Below are positions 25,088 through 33,822 of a stretch of 64,000 nt of DNA, piece by piece (the first letter of the stretch is position 1; every line of letters begins with the position of its first letter). The position numbers and the translations under genes were made by a program. The notes beneath the pieces are model-generated. The model saw only the letters and a list, made by a program, of their open reading frames with translations. It was not told the origin of the DNA and did not search any database. This DNA is from RYN-230 sp963711705 (GTDB lineage Bacteria; Actinomycetota; Actinomycetes; Streptosporangiales; Streptosporangiaceae), in NCBI GenBank assembly GCA_963711705.1, contig CAVQFM010000022.1:1-64000 (forward strand), read 5' to 3'.

Positions 25088-26662
25088 ATGGCCGAGCCAG
25101 CGTCCGCGGCGGTCGAGGACAGTGGCGCCGGCGCCCCCGAGGTCAGCGTCGGCACCGACGCCGCGTACGCGCCAGCCGGGTCGCCCGGCGCCCGGCCGCT
25201 GCGCAACATCTCGGAGATGCGGCATTTCTTCCGCACCAACACGGTCCCGATCTACTTCGTCGGCGCCACCCCGTTCAACCTGCTCGGCCTGGACCGGTGG
25301 ATCCGGAACTTCAGCTACATCACCTACTACGACGGGTGGGACGGCGCGCACCCGCGCATGTTCACCCCGCGGCACAAGCCCTACATCGAGTTCTCCAGCG
25401 GCGAGGAGATCAACAACTGGCTGCTGGAAAACGCCGAGGTGCGCGCGTTCATCCAGCAGCGGAGAACCACCTCCGCCCGGCCGAAGATCGCGATGGTGTT
25501 CTTCGACGAGGAGACCGAACGCATCTGCGACGAGCTCGGCTACGACCTGATCCTGCCGTCCGCGCAGCTGCGCAGCCATCTCGACTCCAAGCTGGTCACC
25601 ACCCGGCTGGGCAACGAGGTCGGCGTGGCCAGCGTGCCGAACGTGCTGACCACGGTGACCGACTGGGCCGAGCTGGCCACGGCGGCCGGCCGCGCCGGGC
25701 TCGGCTCGGACCTGGTCATCCAGACCCCGTACGGTGACTCCGGCAAGACCACGTTCTTCATCTCGTCCGAGGCCGACTGGAAGCGGCACCACCCGGACAT
25801 CGCCGGCCACGAGGTCAAGGTGATGAAGCGGATCAACCACCGCCCGGTAGCGGTGGAGGCCGTGCTGACCAGGCACGGCACGGTGGTCGGCCCGTTCATG
25901 TCCGAGCTCACCGGGCACCCCCGGCTCACCCCCTACCGGGGCGGCTGGTGCGGCAACGAGATGTACCCCGAGGTGATCACCGGCCCGCTGCGGGCTAAGG
26001 CCGCGGCGATGATCCGCCGGCTCGGCGACCGGCTGGGCGCCGCCGGGTACCGCGGGTTCTTCGAGGTCGACGTGCTGGTCGACACGGACGCGGACGAGGT
26101 GTACCTGGGTGAGCTGAACCCCCGGATCAGCGGCGCGTCGGCGATCACCAACGTGACCGCGGGCGCCTACGCGGACATGCCGCTGTTCGCGTTCCACCTG
26201 CTGGAGTTCATGGACGTCGAGTTCAGCTTCGACCTGGGCGAGGTCAACGAGCGCTGGGAGCAGCTGGCCGCGGACGACGTCTGGAGCCAGATGATCATCA
26301 AGGAGACCCGGCCGGTGGTGGAGCGGCTGGATGCGGCCGCGCTCACCGGGCAGTACTCCGTGGACGGCGCCGGGGCCCTGGTCTTCCGCCGGGCGGCGCT
26401 GGACTGGCACCAGCTGCAGAACGAGTCCGAGGCCTTCTTCCTGCGCATCTACGGGGCTGGCGACTACCGCTGGAAGGGCGCTGACCTCGGCGTCCTGGTG
26501 ACCAAGGGGCGGCTGCAGCGCGGTAAGCCCGGCGGCGGCGCGGCCCTGACCATCCGGGCCAAGCAGTTCATCGACGCGATCCGCGGGCAGTACTCCGGTG
26601 TCCCGCTGGTTCCCCCATCGGGACGGCCCGGCGGCGTCCAGCCGGGCAGCAAGCCGCTGTAA
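25088..26662 (+). CDS. ATP-grasp ligase (biotin-carboxylase-like)
   Basis: 524 residues, ATG after GGGGAGG. DLVIQTPYGDSGKTTFFISS is the flexible glycine-rich ATP loop, HEVKVMKRINHRPVAVEAVL is the second ATP strand, and FFEVDVLVDTDADEVYLGEL with NPRISGAS holds the Mg-binding E and N. These are the ATP-grasp elements. There is no biotinyl or carboxyltransferase domain, so it is a stand-alone ligase that joins a carboxylate to an amine or similar nucleophile. A serine hydrolase follows 77 nt later; the two may act on the same metabolite. Confidence 0.85.
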   Translation: MAEPASAAVEDSGAGAPEVSVGTDAAYAPAGSPGARPLRNISEMRHFFRTNTVPIYFVGATPFNLLGLDRWIRNFSYITYYDGWDGAHPRMFTPRHKPYIEFSSGEEINNWLLENAEVRAFIQQRRTTSARPKIAMVFFDEETERICDELGYDLILPSAQLRSHLDSKLVTTRLGNEVGVASVPNVLTTVTDWAELATAAGRAGLGSDLVIQTPYGDSGKTTFFISSEADWKRHHPDIAGHEVKVMKRINHRPVAVEAVLTRHGTVVGPFMSELTGHPRLTPYRGGWCGNEMYPEVITGPLRAKAAAMIRRLGDRLGAAGYRGFFEVDVLVDTDADEVYLGELNPRISGASAITNVTAGAYADMPLFAFHLLEFMDVEFSFDLGEVNERWEQLAADDVWSQMIIKETRPVVERLDAAALTGQYSVDGAGALVFRRAALDWHQLQNESEAFFLRIYGAGDYRWKGADLGVLVTKGRLQRGKPGGGAALTIRAKQFIDAIRGQYSGVPLVPPSGRPGGVQPGSKPL

Positions 26663-26739
26663 TCACCGGCCCGCCACCCGGCCGCTAGACTCCCGGTTGA
26701 CCGGCGATGCAGCCGACCACGATTTCCCGGAGAGGCGCA

Positions 26740-27924
26740 GTGATCGGCGAGAACGCGAGCCTGCCCGTCAGCGGCGTCACGCTGGACAACTGGCAGACGG
26801 CGCCGCAGCTCGCCTGGTCCTTCCAGCACATCGAGGACCTGTTCCCGACCGCGCCGATCTCCCGGGGCGGCGGCCCGCCCAGCTCGCTCGCCGCCGAACC
26901 GCAGCCGCTCGCGGGCCTGCGCGTGAACCTGCCCGACGGCACCGGGTCGACGGTGGCCGAGGTGATGGCGGCCACGCACACCGATGGATGGCTGGTCGCC
27001 CGGGGCGGCTCGCTGCTGGCCGAGGAGTACCCGCGCGGCATGCTGCCGGGCACCCGGCATCTGCTCATGTCGGTCAGCAAGTCCCTGGTCGGCATGGTGA
27101 TCGGCGCGCTGGCCGCGGACGGCACCCTGCAGCTGGACCGGCCGGTCTCGGCGTACGTGCCCGAACTCGCGGAGTCCGGCTACGCCGGGGCGACCATCCG
27201 GCACCTGCTGGACATGCGCTCGGGCATCGCGTTCTCCGAGGACTACCTGGACTCCGAGGCCGAGGTGCGGCTGCTGGAGCAGGCCATCGGGTGGGCGCCG
27301 CGGCGGCATCCGGGCGTGCCCGCGACCATGTACGACTTCCTGCTGACGCTGCGCCAGCAGCGCCCGCACGGCGGCCGGTTCGAGTACCGCAGCTGCGAGA
27401 CGGACGTGCTCGGCTGGGTGTGCGAGGCCGCGGCCGGCACCCGGATGCCCGAGCTGATGTCCCAGCGGCTGTGGAGCCGGCTGGGCGCGGAACGGGACGC
27501 GGTGATCGCGGTCAACGCCGTCGGCACCGGCATGTTCGACGGCGGCATCTGCGCCACCCTGCGCGACCTGGCCCGGTTCGGGCTGACGGTGCTGGCCGAG
27601 GGCACCTCACCGGCGGGCGAGCAGGTGGTCCCGGCGGCCTGGATCGCCGACATCGTGACCGGCGGCCCGGACTCGCGGGCCGCGTTCGCGGACTGCCCGG
27701 TGGACAACGGCATGCCCGGCGGCATGTACCGCAACCAGTTCTGGATCCCCTACCCGGACTCCAGCGTCCTGCTCTGCCTGGGTATCCACGGCCAGATGAT
27801 CTACATCAACCGGCCCGCGCAGCTGGTCGCGGTGAAGCTGTCCAGCTGGCCGCTGCCGCAGGACGCGTGGAAATACTTCGCCACGATCCGCGCGTTCGAC
27901 GCGATCGCGTCCTGGTCCGGCTGA
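26740..27924 (+). CDS. Serine hydrolase, class C beta-lactamase/esterase fold
   Basis: 394 residues from GTG at 26740, chosen because GGAGAGG lies 5 nt before it; an in-frame ATG exists at 26707. The SxxK motif SVSK (S111, K114 from this start), a tyrosine motif YRSCETD and GGICATLRDLARFGLTVLAE are those of beta-lactamase-related esterases, amidases and peptidases such as the 6-aminohexanoate-dimer hydrolase type. No signal peptide is seen, so it acts in the cytosol. It lies directly after the ATP-grasp gene. Confidence 0.9.
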   Translation: MIGENASLPVSGVTLDNWQTAPQLAWSFQHIEDLFPTAPISRGGGPPSSLAAEPQPLAGLRVNLPDGTGSTVAEVMAATHTDGWLVARGGSLLAEEYPRGMLPGTRHLLMSVSKSLVGMVIGALAADGTLQLDRPVSAYVPELAESGYAGATIRHLLDMRSGIAFSEDYLDSEAEVRLLEQAIGWAPRRHPGVPATMYDFLLTLRQQRPHGGRFEYRSCETDVLGWVCEAAAGTRMPELMSQRLWSRLGAERDAVIAVNAVGTGMFDGGICATLRDLARFGLTVLAEGTSPAGEQVVPAAWIADIVTGGPDSRAAFADCPVDNGMPGGMYRNQFWIPYPDSSVLLCLGIHGQMIYINRPAQLVAVKLSSWPLPQDAWKYFATIRAFDAIASWSG

Positions 27925-28091
27925 CGCCCGCCAGACCGAATACGCCAGCACGCCCGGAATCCAGCGCCGGGCGGTGAACCAGCCGGCCGAACCGGCCGTC
28001 AAGGTGGAGGTAAGGGAACGCATAGCTGGCACCATCACGGGCCTGTACCGTACGGAGACGGATATATGCCGTACCGGGGGAAGTGGGGGAC

Positions 28092-28532
28092 ATGGGTGTT
28101 GCGGCCCTGATCACCTGGATTGCCGCAGTTCTGGCCGGCCTGTACATGGCGGCCATCTGGCTGATCGAGAACGACGTCACCGGGCCGGGCGCGGCGCCCA
28201 GCCGGCTGCCCGCGCCGGTAGTGTTCGCTCACCTGCTGCTGGCCATCGCCGGCCTGGTGCTGTGGGCCGGCTACCTGATCTCTGACCGGGACAACCTGGG
28301 CTGGGCCGCGCTCGGCGCGCTGGGGCTGATCGCGGCGCTCGGGTTCACCATGTTCGCCCGGTGGATCCCGGTCTACCGGGGGCCACCGATGCCGGCCGCC
28401 GATGGCACCATCGCGATCCCGGCCGAGGGCAACTTCCCGGCCGTCGTCGTGTTCACCCACGGCCTGCTGGCCGTGACCACGCTCACCCTGGTCGTGCTCA
28501 CCATGCTGGGCCTGGCGGGTGGCGCGAGCTGA
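28092..28532 (+). CDS. Small four-helix membrane protein, unknown function
   Basis: 146 residues from the ATG at 28092 (GTG at 28083 possible). Hydrophobic segments lie at about 3-25, 44-65, 70-90 and 116-140. The linker has RWIPVYRGPPMPAADG. The layout resembles small actinobacterial membrane proteins with no assigned role. GGGGGAAG stands about 8 nt before the ATG. A CCGTACGG palindrome and an ATATAT box lie 30-40 nt upstream and may be its promoter region. Confidence 0.75.
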   Translation: MGVAALITWIAAVLAGLYMAAIWLIENDVTGPGAAPSRLPAPVVFAHLLLAIAGLVLWAGYLISDRDNLGWAALGALGLIAALGFTMFARWIPVYRGPPMPAADGTIAIPAEGNFPAVVVFTHGLLAVTTLTLVVLTMLGLAGGAS

Positions 28533-28536
28533 CGGG

Positions 28537-29424
28537 TCACCCGGACGTGGTGACCTCGTGCCAGAGGCCGCCGTTGAGGTTCAGGTTGTTGCCGTGGGCC
28601 TGGCCCTTGCCGCTGTCGCCCACGTAGGTGTACAGCGGGTGGCCGTTGAACGTCGCCTGGACCGTGCCGTCGGTCCGCTTGATCGTGGCGAACGTGCCCG
28701 ACACCCCGGACGGCGCGGTCAGCGGGCCTTTCACCGGCGGCCAGTACTGGGCGCACGAGCCGTAGCACACCGACTTGTTGGCCGGGTCCGGGGCGAACGT
28801 GTACAGGGTCAGGCCCTTGCTGTTGGCCAGCACGCTCGCCCCGCCGATCGTGACCACCTGCACGTTGCCGCCCGCGGTGGCGGCTGGCGCGGTCGTGCTG
28901 CCCGCCCCTGCCACCGCGATGCCCAGCAGCAGCAGCGCGACCACGGCGATCGCGCCCACCCCGACGGCCGCGCCCGGGACGCCGTCCTGCAGCCGGTCCA
29001 GCAGCGGGCTATGTGGCTGCTGGGCACGGTGCCGCGCCGCGCCGGGCAGCGCGGCCAGCATGGCCAGGGCCACGAACGCCACGACCTCGATGATTCCCGC
29101 GACGATGCCCGCGGTCGTGCGGACTTCCTTGAACCCGAACAGCCCGACCCATATCGACAGCAGGTAACCGCCCAGCGTGGCCAGGGCGAAGCCCGCGCCC
29201 GCGGCCGCGACCAGCCGGCTGCCGGTGGCCAGCACGGCCAGCCCGAGCGCGAAACAGGTGATCACCTGGAGCAGGAACAGCCAGCCGATCGTCGGGATCG
29301 TGTTGTATCCGGTCAGGTACAGGTCGAGATGGATGCCCCCGGTGGCTATCAGCAGCCCGGCACCAACCACCCGCAGCCCGAGCTGCTGCACCCGGCTGAG
29401 TTCGGCAGTGTGTGTGATCGCCAT
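28537..29424 (-). CDS. Membrane protein fused to secreted lipoprotein-repeat (Lipoprotein_15-type) domain
   Basis: 295 residues, ATG after GAAGGGGG. The first 130 residues have four hydrophobic helices. A fifth helix near 150-175 leads into an outside domain. That domain has two of the conserved strand repeats: ASVLANSKGLTLYTFAPD with CYGSCAQYWPP, then ATFNGHPLYTYVGDSGKG and NLNGGLWHEV. These repeats usually occur in secreted or lipid-anchored proteins; here the anchor is a polytopic domain. The role is unknown. The end is 4 nt from the stop of the convergent gene. Confidence 0.82.
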   Translation of the reverse strand: MAITHTAELSRVQQLGLRVVGAGLLIATGGIHLDLYLTGYNTIPTIGWLFLLQVITCFALGLAVLATGSRLVAAAGAGFALATLGGYLLSIWVGLFGFKEVRTTAGIVAGIIEVVAFVALAMLAALPGAARHRAQQPHSPLLDRLQDGVPGAAVGVGAIAVVALLLLGIAVAGAGSTTAPAATAGGNVQVVTIGGASVLANSKGLTLYTFAPDPANKSVCYGSCAQYWPPVKGPLTAPSGVSGTFATIKRTDGTVQATFNGHPLYTYVGDSGKGQAHGNNLNLNGGLWHEVTTSG

Positions 29425-29492
29425 GTCACTGTGCCCCCTTCTGCACACTCCTCAACACGGAGCGCACGGCAACTCCGTTCAGGATCAGTAAT

Positions 29493-30014
29493 TCAGCTCG
29501 TCTTGGGTGCTGGCAAGCCGAGGGCCTGCCGGATGAACCGCACCTGGACCTCCACGGCCGCATCCGCGGCGTGGTGACGGCGGTCGAACGACCGCAGCCG
29601 GGCCAGCGAGGACGACCGCGCCTGCTGGCTGGTCAGCCCGATCCGGGTCTGGTTCGCCGCGATCAGGGCCTGGGCCGTGGCCGCGATCGGCAGCGGGAAC
29701 GGGATCCGGCTCAGCTGGCGGTCGAACTGGAGCTCGGTGGCCGCCTCGGCGCGCAGCTCGGCCTCAGCCGCGGCCAGGTCATGGCGGGACTCGTCCTGGT
29801 AGCCGTCGACCTCGTGGTCCAGCCGTTCGTTGGCGGGCCCGGCGATGGCCAGGTACCGGGCGGCGAGCCGGTGCAGCTGGGCGGCGGAGACCGGGCGGGC
29901 CGTCCTGACCTGCTGGGCCGGGGCCGCCGCCGTCGCCGGGTGGCTCCCGGCGCAGCCCGCCACCAGCACCGCCGTGGCGCACAGCAGCGCAGCGCCGCCG
30001 CTGACCCTGGACAT
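29493..30014 (-). CDS. Predicted lipoprotein of unknown function
   Basis: 173 residues, ATG after GGAGGCGGA. A signal peptide ends in the lipobox LVAGC (cysteine near residue 21). The mature part is a charged helical domain (LHRLAARYLAIAGPANERLD, DLAAAEAELRAEAATEL). It is probably a surface-anchored helical protein. It is on the same strand as the preceding membrane/lipoprotein-repeat gene, which starts 68 nt downstream, so the two may work at the cell surface together. Confidence 0.8.
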   Translation of the reverse strand: MSRVSGGAALLCATAVLVAGCAGSHPATAAAPAQQVRTARPVSAAQLHRLAARYLAIAGPANERLDHEVDGYQDESRHDLAAAEAELRAEAATELQFDRQLSRIPFPLPIAATAQALIAANQTRIGLTSQQARSSSLARLRSFDRRHHAADAAVEVQVRFIRQALGLPAPKTS

Positions 30015-30089
30015 TCCGCCTCCGCTGAGCCGCTCACCTCACAACATCACGTGGCGGCCGGCCTGATCCGTTCACCCCCGTGAGCTGGC

Positions 30090-30743
30090 TCAGGCCAGAC
30101 CGCTCTCGATGAAGGCGAAGGTGAGCTCCGCAAGGCGATGCCGGGTGGCCGCCGGGACGTCGCGCAGCGGACCTGGCCCGGCCAGCATGGCCAGCCCGTG
30201 CACCGCCGACCAGATGGGGTACTCGATGCCATCGCGGCGCTGCTCGGGCAGCACACCCGCGTCGACCAGCTCGTCGAGCGCGGCGCGGAGCTGACCCAGC
30301 GGCGTGCGGTCCGGCCCGGTCCGATGGCCCGGATCGTCGTAGGAGTGCCGCTGCGGCAGAGCGAACGCGGTGGCGAACAGGCCCGGTTCCTGGTCAGCGA
30401 ACTCCAGGTACGCGACACCGATCGCGCGCAGCCGGAGGCGGGCGGCGGCCGGATCGCCGTGCGGGCCGCGTACCCGGGCGACGCCCGCGGCCATCCGGTC
30501 AGCTAGCTCGCGCATAGCCGCCGCGGAGACCGCGGCGAGGAGCTCGTCACGGTCGGCGAAGTGCCGGTACGCGGCGTTGGGCACGACACCCACCATCCGG
30601 GTCGCCTCGCGGAGCACCACGGCGTCCGGGCCGCCGGTCCGGGCCAGCTCGAGCCCGGCGGAGACCAGGCCGTCCCGGACCGCGCCCCGCGGACGGCGCC
30701 GCCGCTCCGCCTGCCCTGTCTCCCCGGCGGATCGGCTGGTCAT
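30090..30743 (-). CDS. TetR-family transcriptional regulator
   Basis: 217 residues from ATG at 30743. The helix-turn-helix covers GPDAVVLREATRMVGVVPNA and YRHFADRDELL (about residues 35-80), and the C-terminal domain is of the WHG type (EFADQEPGLFATAFAL ... WSAVHGLAMLAGPGPL). It is divergent from an alpha/beta hydrolase; two GTGGAC/GTCCAC palindromes lie between. It most likely represses the hydrolase and itself until a ligand binds. Confidence 0.93.
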   Translation of the reverse strand: MTSRSAGETGQAERRRRPRGAVRDGLVSAGLELARTGGPDAVVLREATRMVGVVPNAAYRHFADRDELLAAVSAAAMRELADRMAAGVARVRGPHGDPAAARLRLRAIGVAYLEFADQEPGLFATAFALPQRHSYDDPGHRTGPDRTPLGQLRAALDELVDAGVLPEQRRDGIEYPIWSAVHGLAMLAGPGPLRDVPAATRHRLAELTFAFIESGLA

Positions 30744-30763
30744 CACGACGGCAGGATAACAAA

Positions 30764-30806
30764 GTGGACAGCGTCCACAAGACTCGTTAAAGTGGACGGT
30801 GTCCAC
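30764..30806. promoter_or_regulatory. Two tandem TetR operators
   Basis: GTGGAC-agc-GTCCAC (30764-30778) and GTGGAC-ggt-GTCCAC (30792-30806) are perfect 15-bp dyads with centres 28 bp apart. They lie 20 nt before the TetR start and 22 nt before the hydrolase start. This is a clear paired operator for the adjacent TetR protein. Confidence 0.82.
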
Positions 30807-30827
30807 TAAATGACCGGGGAGGCACCC

Positions 30828-31865
30828 ATGAACATGAGCGTGACGGCTGGACCGCCGAAGCGGGCGCTGGTGACGGCAGCGGACTGGTTCGCCAGCGGGC
30901 ACCGGATCCCATACGACCCGGTATCCGCACGCGTACTGCCCGAACAGGAGGCCGCCGGCCCAGGCGCGCTCCGGGTCTTCGAACGGGTCACGCAGCAGGA
31001 TGCGGGCACCGTCTGGCTCACGATGCTGCCCGGGTTCCCGGACGGCTCCTACGGCTGGGCGCAGGTGGACCGTGAGCTCGGCGGCAGCTTCGGCCCGCGG
31101 CTTTACGTGGAGCCGGTCGGGCAGGGCGACTCGGACAAACCCCAGGGCTACCCGTACTCCACGATCGAGCGCGCGGACCTGGTCGAAGCGTTGTGGCGGC
31201 ACCACGGGACCCGGCGCACGGTCATCGTCACCTTCGACTACACGTCGCTGGCGCTGCTCGAACTGCTGCGCCGCCGGCTAGCGCGAACCGCCTCCGGCGA
31301 GGACGCCGGGCCAGTGATCACGGCCGTGTTCATGATGAACGGCGGCCTGTTCGCCGACGCGCACACGCATCCGTGGCAGACCACGCCGCTGCTGCGCACC
31401 CCGCTGGGCGCGCTGGGGATGCGGCGCGCACAGCGCTCGGCGCGGGTGTTCGACACGACCATGCTGCAGGCCCGCCTCTACTCCCCCGGCTACCATCCCA
31501 CTCCGGAGGAGCTGGCCGAGCTCCGGTCGGCAATCACCCGGCGGAACGGAGCGGCGTTCCTGCACAACGCGGCCGGATTCGTCGCCGAACACCGCCGCCA
31601 CGCGCAGCGGTGGGATCTCGCCGCGATCGCCCGCGACCTGGACGGCACGGTCCCCCTCTACGTTGGCGGCAGCGACGAGGATCCCTACGAGCACCGGCAG
31701 ATCGCGGCCACCCGCGAGCGCGTGCCCGAGGCCAGAATCCTGACCTTCCCCGGCGGCCACCTGACCACCAGCGAGCACCCTGACCTCCTGGCCGCCGCGA
31801 TCCACGACATCGCAGCCCGCCACGGCGTAGGCACCGCGGCCACCACTGCCCAGCTGGCCCCCTGA
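30828..31865 (+). CDS. Alpha/beta hydrolase with Asp at the nucleophile position (dehalogenase/MEST-like)
   Basis: 345 residues, ATG at 30828 after GGGGAGG. The oxyanion region is TMLPGFPDGSYGW and the strand before the elbow is RRTVIVTFDYTSLALLELL. The elbow reads FDYTS where esterases have GxSxG. Haloalkane dehalogenases and MEST-like proteins also have Asp here (HDxG). The acid is in YVGGSDEDPYE and the histidine in FPGGHLTTSEHPD. A C-halogen or ester substrate is possible; no prediction beyond the fold is safe. It lies under two TetR operators and is followed 18 nt later by a carbonic-anhydrase-like gene. Confidence 0.82.
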   Translation: MNMSVTAGPPKRALVTAADWFASGHRIPYDPVSARVLPEQEAAGPGALRVFERVTQQDAGTVWLTMLPGFPDGSYGWAQVDRELGGSFGPRLYVEPVGQGDSDKPQGYPYSTIERADLVEALWRHHGTRRTVIVTFDYTSLALLELLRRRLARTASGEDAGPVITAVFMMNGGLFADAHTHPWQTTPLLRTPLGALGMRRAQRSARVFDTTMLQARLYSPGYHPTPEELAELRSAITRRNGAAFLHNAAGFVAEHRRHAQRWDLAAIARDLDGTVPLYVGGSDEDPYEHRQIAATRERVPEARILTFPGGHLTTSEHPDLLAAAIHDIAARHGVGTAATTAQLAP

Positions 31866-31883
31866 AACGGAATGGAACCCGCC

Positions 31884-32444
31884 ATGACCAGGATGACTCC
31901 CCTGCTTGAGCGCAATGATCAGTTCGCCCGTAACTACACCCCCATGCCCCTCGGCCTGCCCGCGGCCCAGGTGCTCGTCGTCACCTGCCTCGACCACCGA
32001 GTCGACCCAGCGATCATCCTCGGGCTTCGGCTCGGGGACGCTCCGGTGATCCGCAACGCCGGCGGACGCGTCACTCCCGCCGTCATCGACGACATCGCCT
32101 TCCTCGCCTACCTGGCCGAGCAGCTGTTCAGCGGGCAGGTCGCGGCCGACCGGCTCTTCGAAGTCGCGGTCATCCAGCACACCCAATGCGGAACCGGCCT
32201 GCTCGCCGACCCCAGCTTCCGGCATCAGGCCGCCGCGGCGACCGGCCTGTCCGAGGCAGCGCTGGAAGCCTCCGCGGTCGCCGACCCGTTCATCACCGTC
32301 AAGGCCGACGTCGAACGCCTGCTCAGCTCACCCTTGCTCACACCGAAGGTGAGCGTGTCCGGCCACGTATACGACATCGGCACCGGTCGCGTCACCACCA
32401 CGGTTGACGCTCGGCACCCACAGCGGCTCATCCCGTCGCCCTAG
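31884..32444 (+). CDS. Beta-class carbonic anhydrase-like protein
   Basis: 186 residues. The zinc ligands and dyad are present: C35-x-D37-x-R39 in VVTCLDHRVDP and H99-x-x-C102 in VIQHTQCGTG. The usual fold elements are visible, including a GDAPVIRNAGGRVT strand. The family hydrates CO2 with a zinc ion; some short members have other or no activity. It is the second gene of the operon begun by the Asp-type hydrolase. Confidence 0.88.
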   Translation: MTRMTPLLERNDQFARNYTPMPLGLPAAQVLVVTCLDHRVDPAIILGLRLGDAPVIRNAGGRVTPAVIDDIAFLAYLAEQLFSGQVAADRLFEVAVIQHTQCGTGLLADPSFRHQAAAATGLSEAALEASAVADPFITVKADVERLLSSPLLTPKVSVSGHVYDIGTGRVTTTVDARHPQRLIPSP

Positions 32445-32531
32445 GTCAGGAGGTGCGGGTGGGCGCGGCCGTGGCTGTGACAAAGTCAGGCCGGGTCCGG
32501 GACCGTCGCCCGGTTTGAGCCGTGTCCCGGC

Positions 32532-33785
32532 TCAGCGGGCGGCGCTGATCACCGGCCAGATCACCTGGGCATGCCGGATATCACTGTGCGCACCGCTGAA
32601 CGCGGACTGGTCGGCACTGATGACGGCGTTGGCGTCGAGCAGGTAGAAGCCGCCCGGCTGGAAGTGGTAGGCCGTGCCGGGCGCGGCCAGCTTGACCGTG
32701 GTTCCCGGGGGCGACTGCTGGTAGCCGTCGTGGCCCATCGCGCCCCACTCGTAGCTGAGGTCGGCGACGGATTCCGCGTTCTGCTGGGCCAGCATGCTGG
32801 CCGCCGGGTACCACCAGCCCAGGGCCCGGTCCGCGGCGCTGAACGTGGCCAGCAGCGGGCCGTTGACATTGCGGGCGAACGCGGCCAGCGCCCCCGGGCC
32901 GCTGACCGCCGCGCAGGGCACCGGGTCCGCGAATGAGAAATGCGAGAACGCGCCCTGGATCAGCAGCAGGCAGCGTACCGGGCTGTTCGCGCCGGCCGCC
33001 GCCGGCGGCAGGCCGGACAGGGCGTAGGCGACCAGCCGGGCGCCGAAGCTGTGCCCCATCAGGTGGACGCGCAGGCCGGGGGCGGCCGCGGCCAGCCGCC
33101 CGAGCAGCGGGCCCAGGCCGGCCCGGCCGATGACCCCGGCCCGGTTCTTCATCTCGTAGTAAGACATGTCACGCAGCACTTCGCGGGCGCCGTGCCACAG
33201 GGTGCTGAACGGGTCCAGGATGCCCTGCGCGCTGCTGGCCGGGTCGGCCGACATGGCGGCCGCGTGGCCGAACACGGCGGCGGTGGCGCCCTCGACGCTG
33301 GCCTGCTGGCCCGCGTCCTCGGCGGCCAGTGGCGGCGTGGTGACCAGGCCGGCCGCGAGCGAGTGGAACTGGTCGAGGCGGGCGGCGTCCGGCGGCTGGG
33401 TGTCCAGCAGCTGGCCGAGCGTGGCCAGGTTGCCCGGCTGCTGGGGGAACGCGGGGCTGAGCGCGGCGGCCAGCTGCTGGCCGGTGGACGGCTGGGGCGG
33501 GGCGGTGGCCGGGTCGTCGTCCGGGAACACTACCGACGGCCAGATGATCCCGACGGCGGCGCTGTGGCCGATCTCGCCCGGGATCATCCCGGCCAGCAGC
33601 GTGAACATGGCCTGGTAGAGCGACCGGGCGCTGGCCGGAGTGCTGTTCCAGCCGTGTGACAGCAGGTACAGGTCCTGGATACCACCGGCCGCCGTGGCGG
33701 CCAGCAGCCCGCCGTCGGAGGTCAGCGTGCCATTGGCACTGAAGTCGAGCTCGTAGTAGTCCAGCCCGGCGATCTGGGCGGCCAT
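32532..33785 (-). CDS. Alpha/beta hydrolase, lipase-like, unknown substrate
   Basis: 417 residues, ATG after AGGAGG. The first motif is LYLLSHGWNST (oxyanion region) and the nucleophile elbow is HLMGHSFGARLV. A long insertion (about residues 85-185) separates these and resembles lid regions of lipases. No signal peptide is seen. The C-terminal segment FQPGGFYLLDANAVISADQS could hold the catalytic acid, and HSDIRHAQVIW the histidine. Confidence 0.82.
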   Translation of the reverse strand: MAAQIAGLDYYELDFSANGTLTSDGGLLAATAAGGIQDLYLLSHGWNSTPASARSLYQAMFTLLAGMIPGEIGHSAAVGIIWPSVVFPDDDPATAPPQPSTGQQLAAALSPAFPQQPGNLATLGQLLDTQPPDAARLDQFHSLAAGLVTTPPLAAEDAGQQASVEGATAAVFGHAAAMSADPASSAQGILDPFSTLWHGAREVLRDMSYYEMKNRAGVIGRAGLGPLLGRLAAAAPGLRVHLMGHSFGARLVAYALSGLPPAAAGANSPVRCLLLIQGAFSHFSFADPVPCAAVSGPGALAAFARNVNGPLLATFSAADRALGWWYPAASMLAQQNAESVADLSYEWGAMGHDGYQQSPPGTTVKLAAPGTAYHFQPGGFYLLDANAVISADQSAFSGAHSDIRHAQVIWPVISAAR

Positions 33786-33822
33786 GTCGCCTCCTGGCGG
33801 TGGTCAGACGTTGGACAGTACG

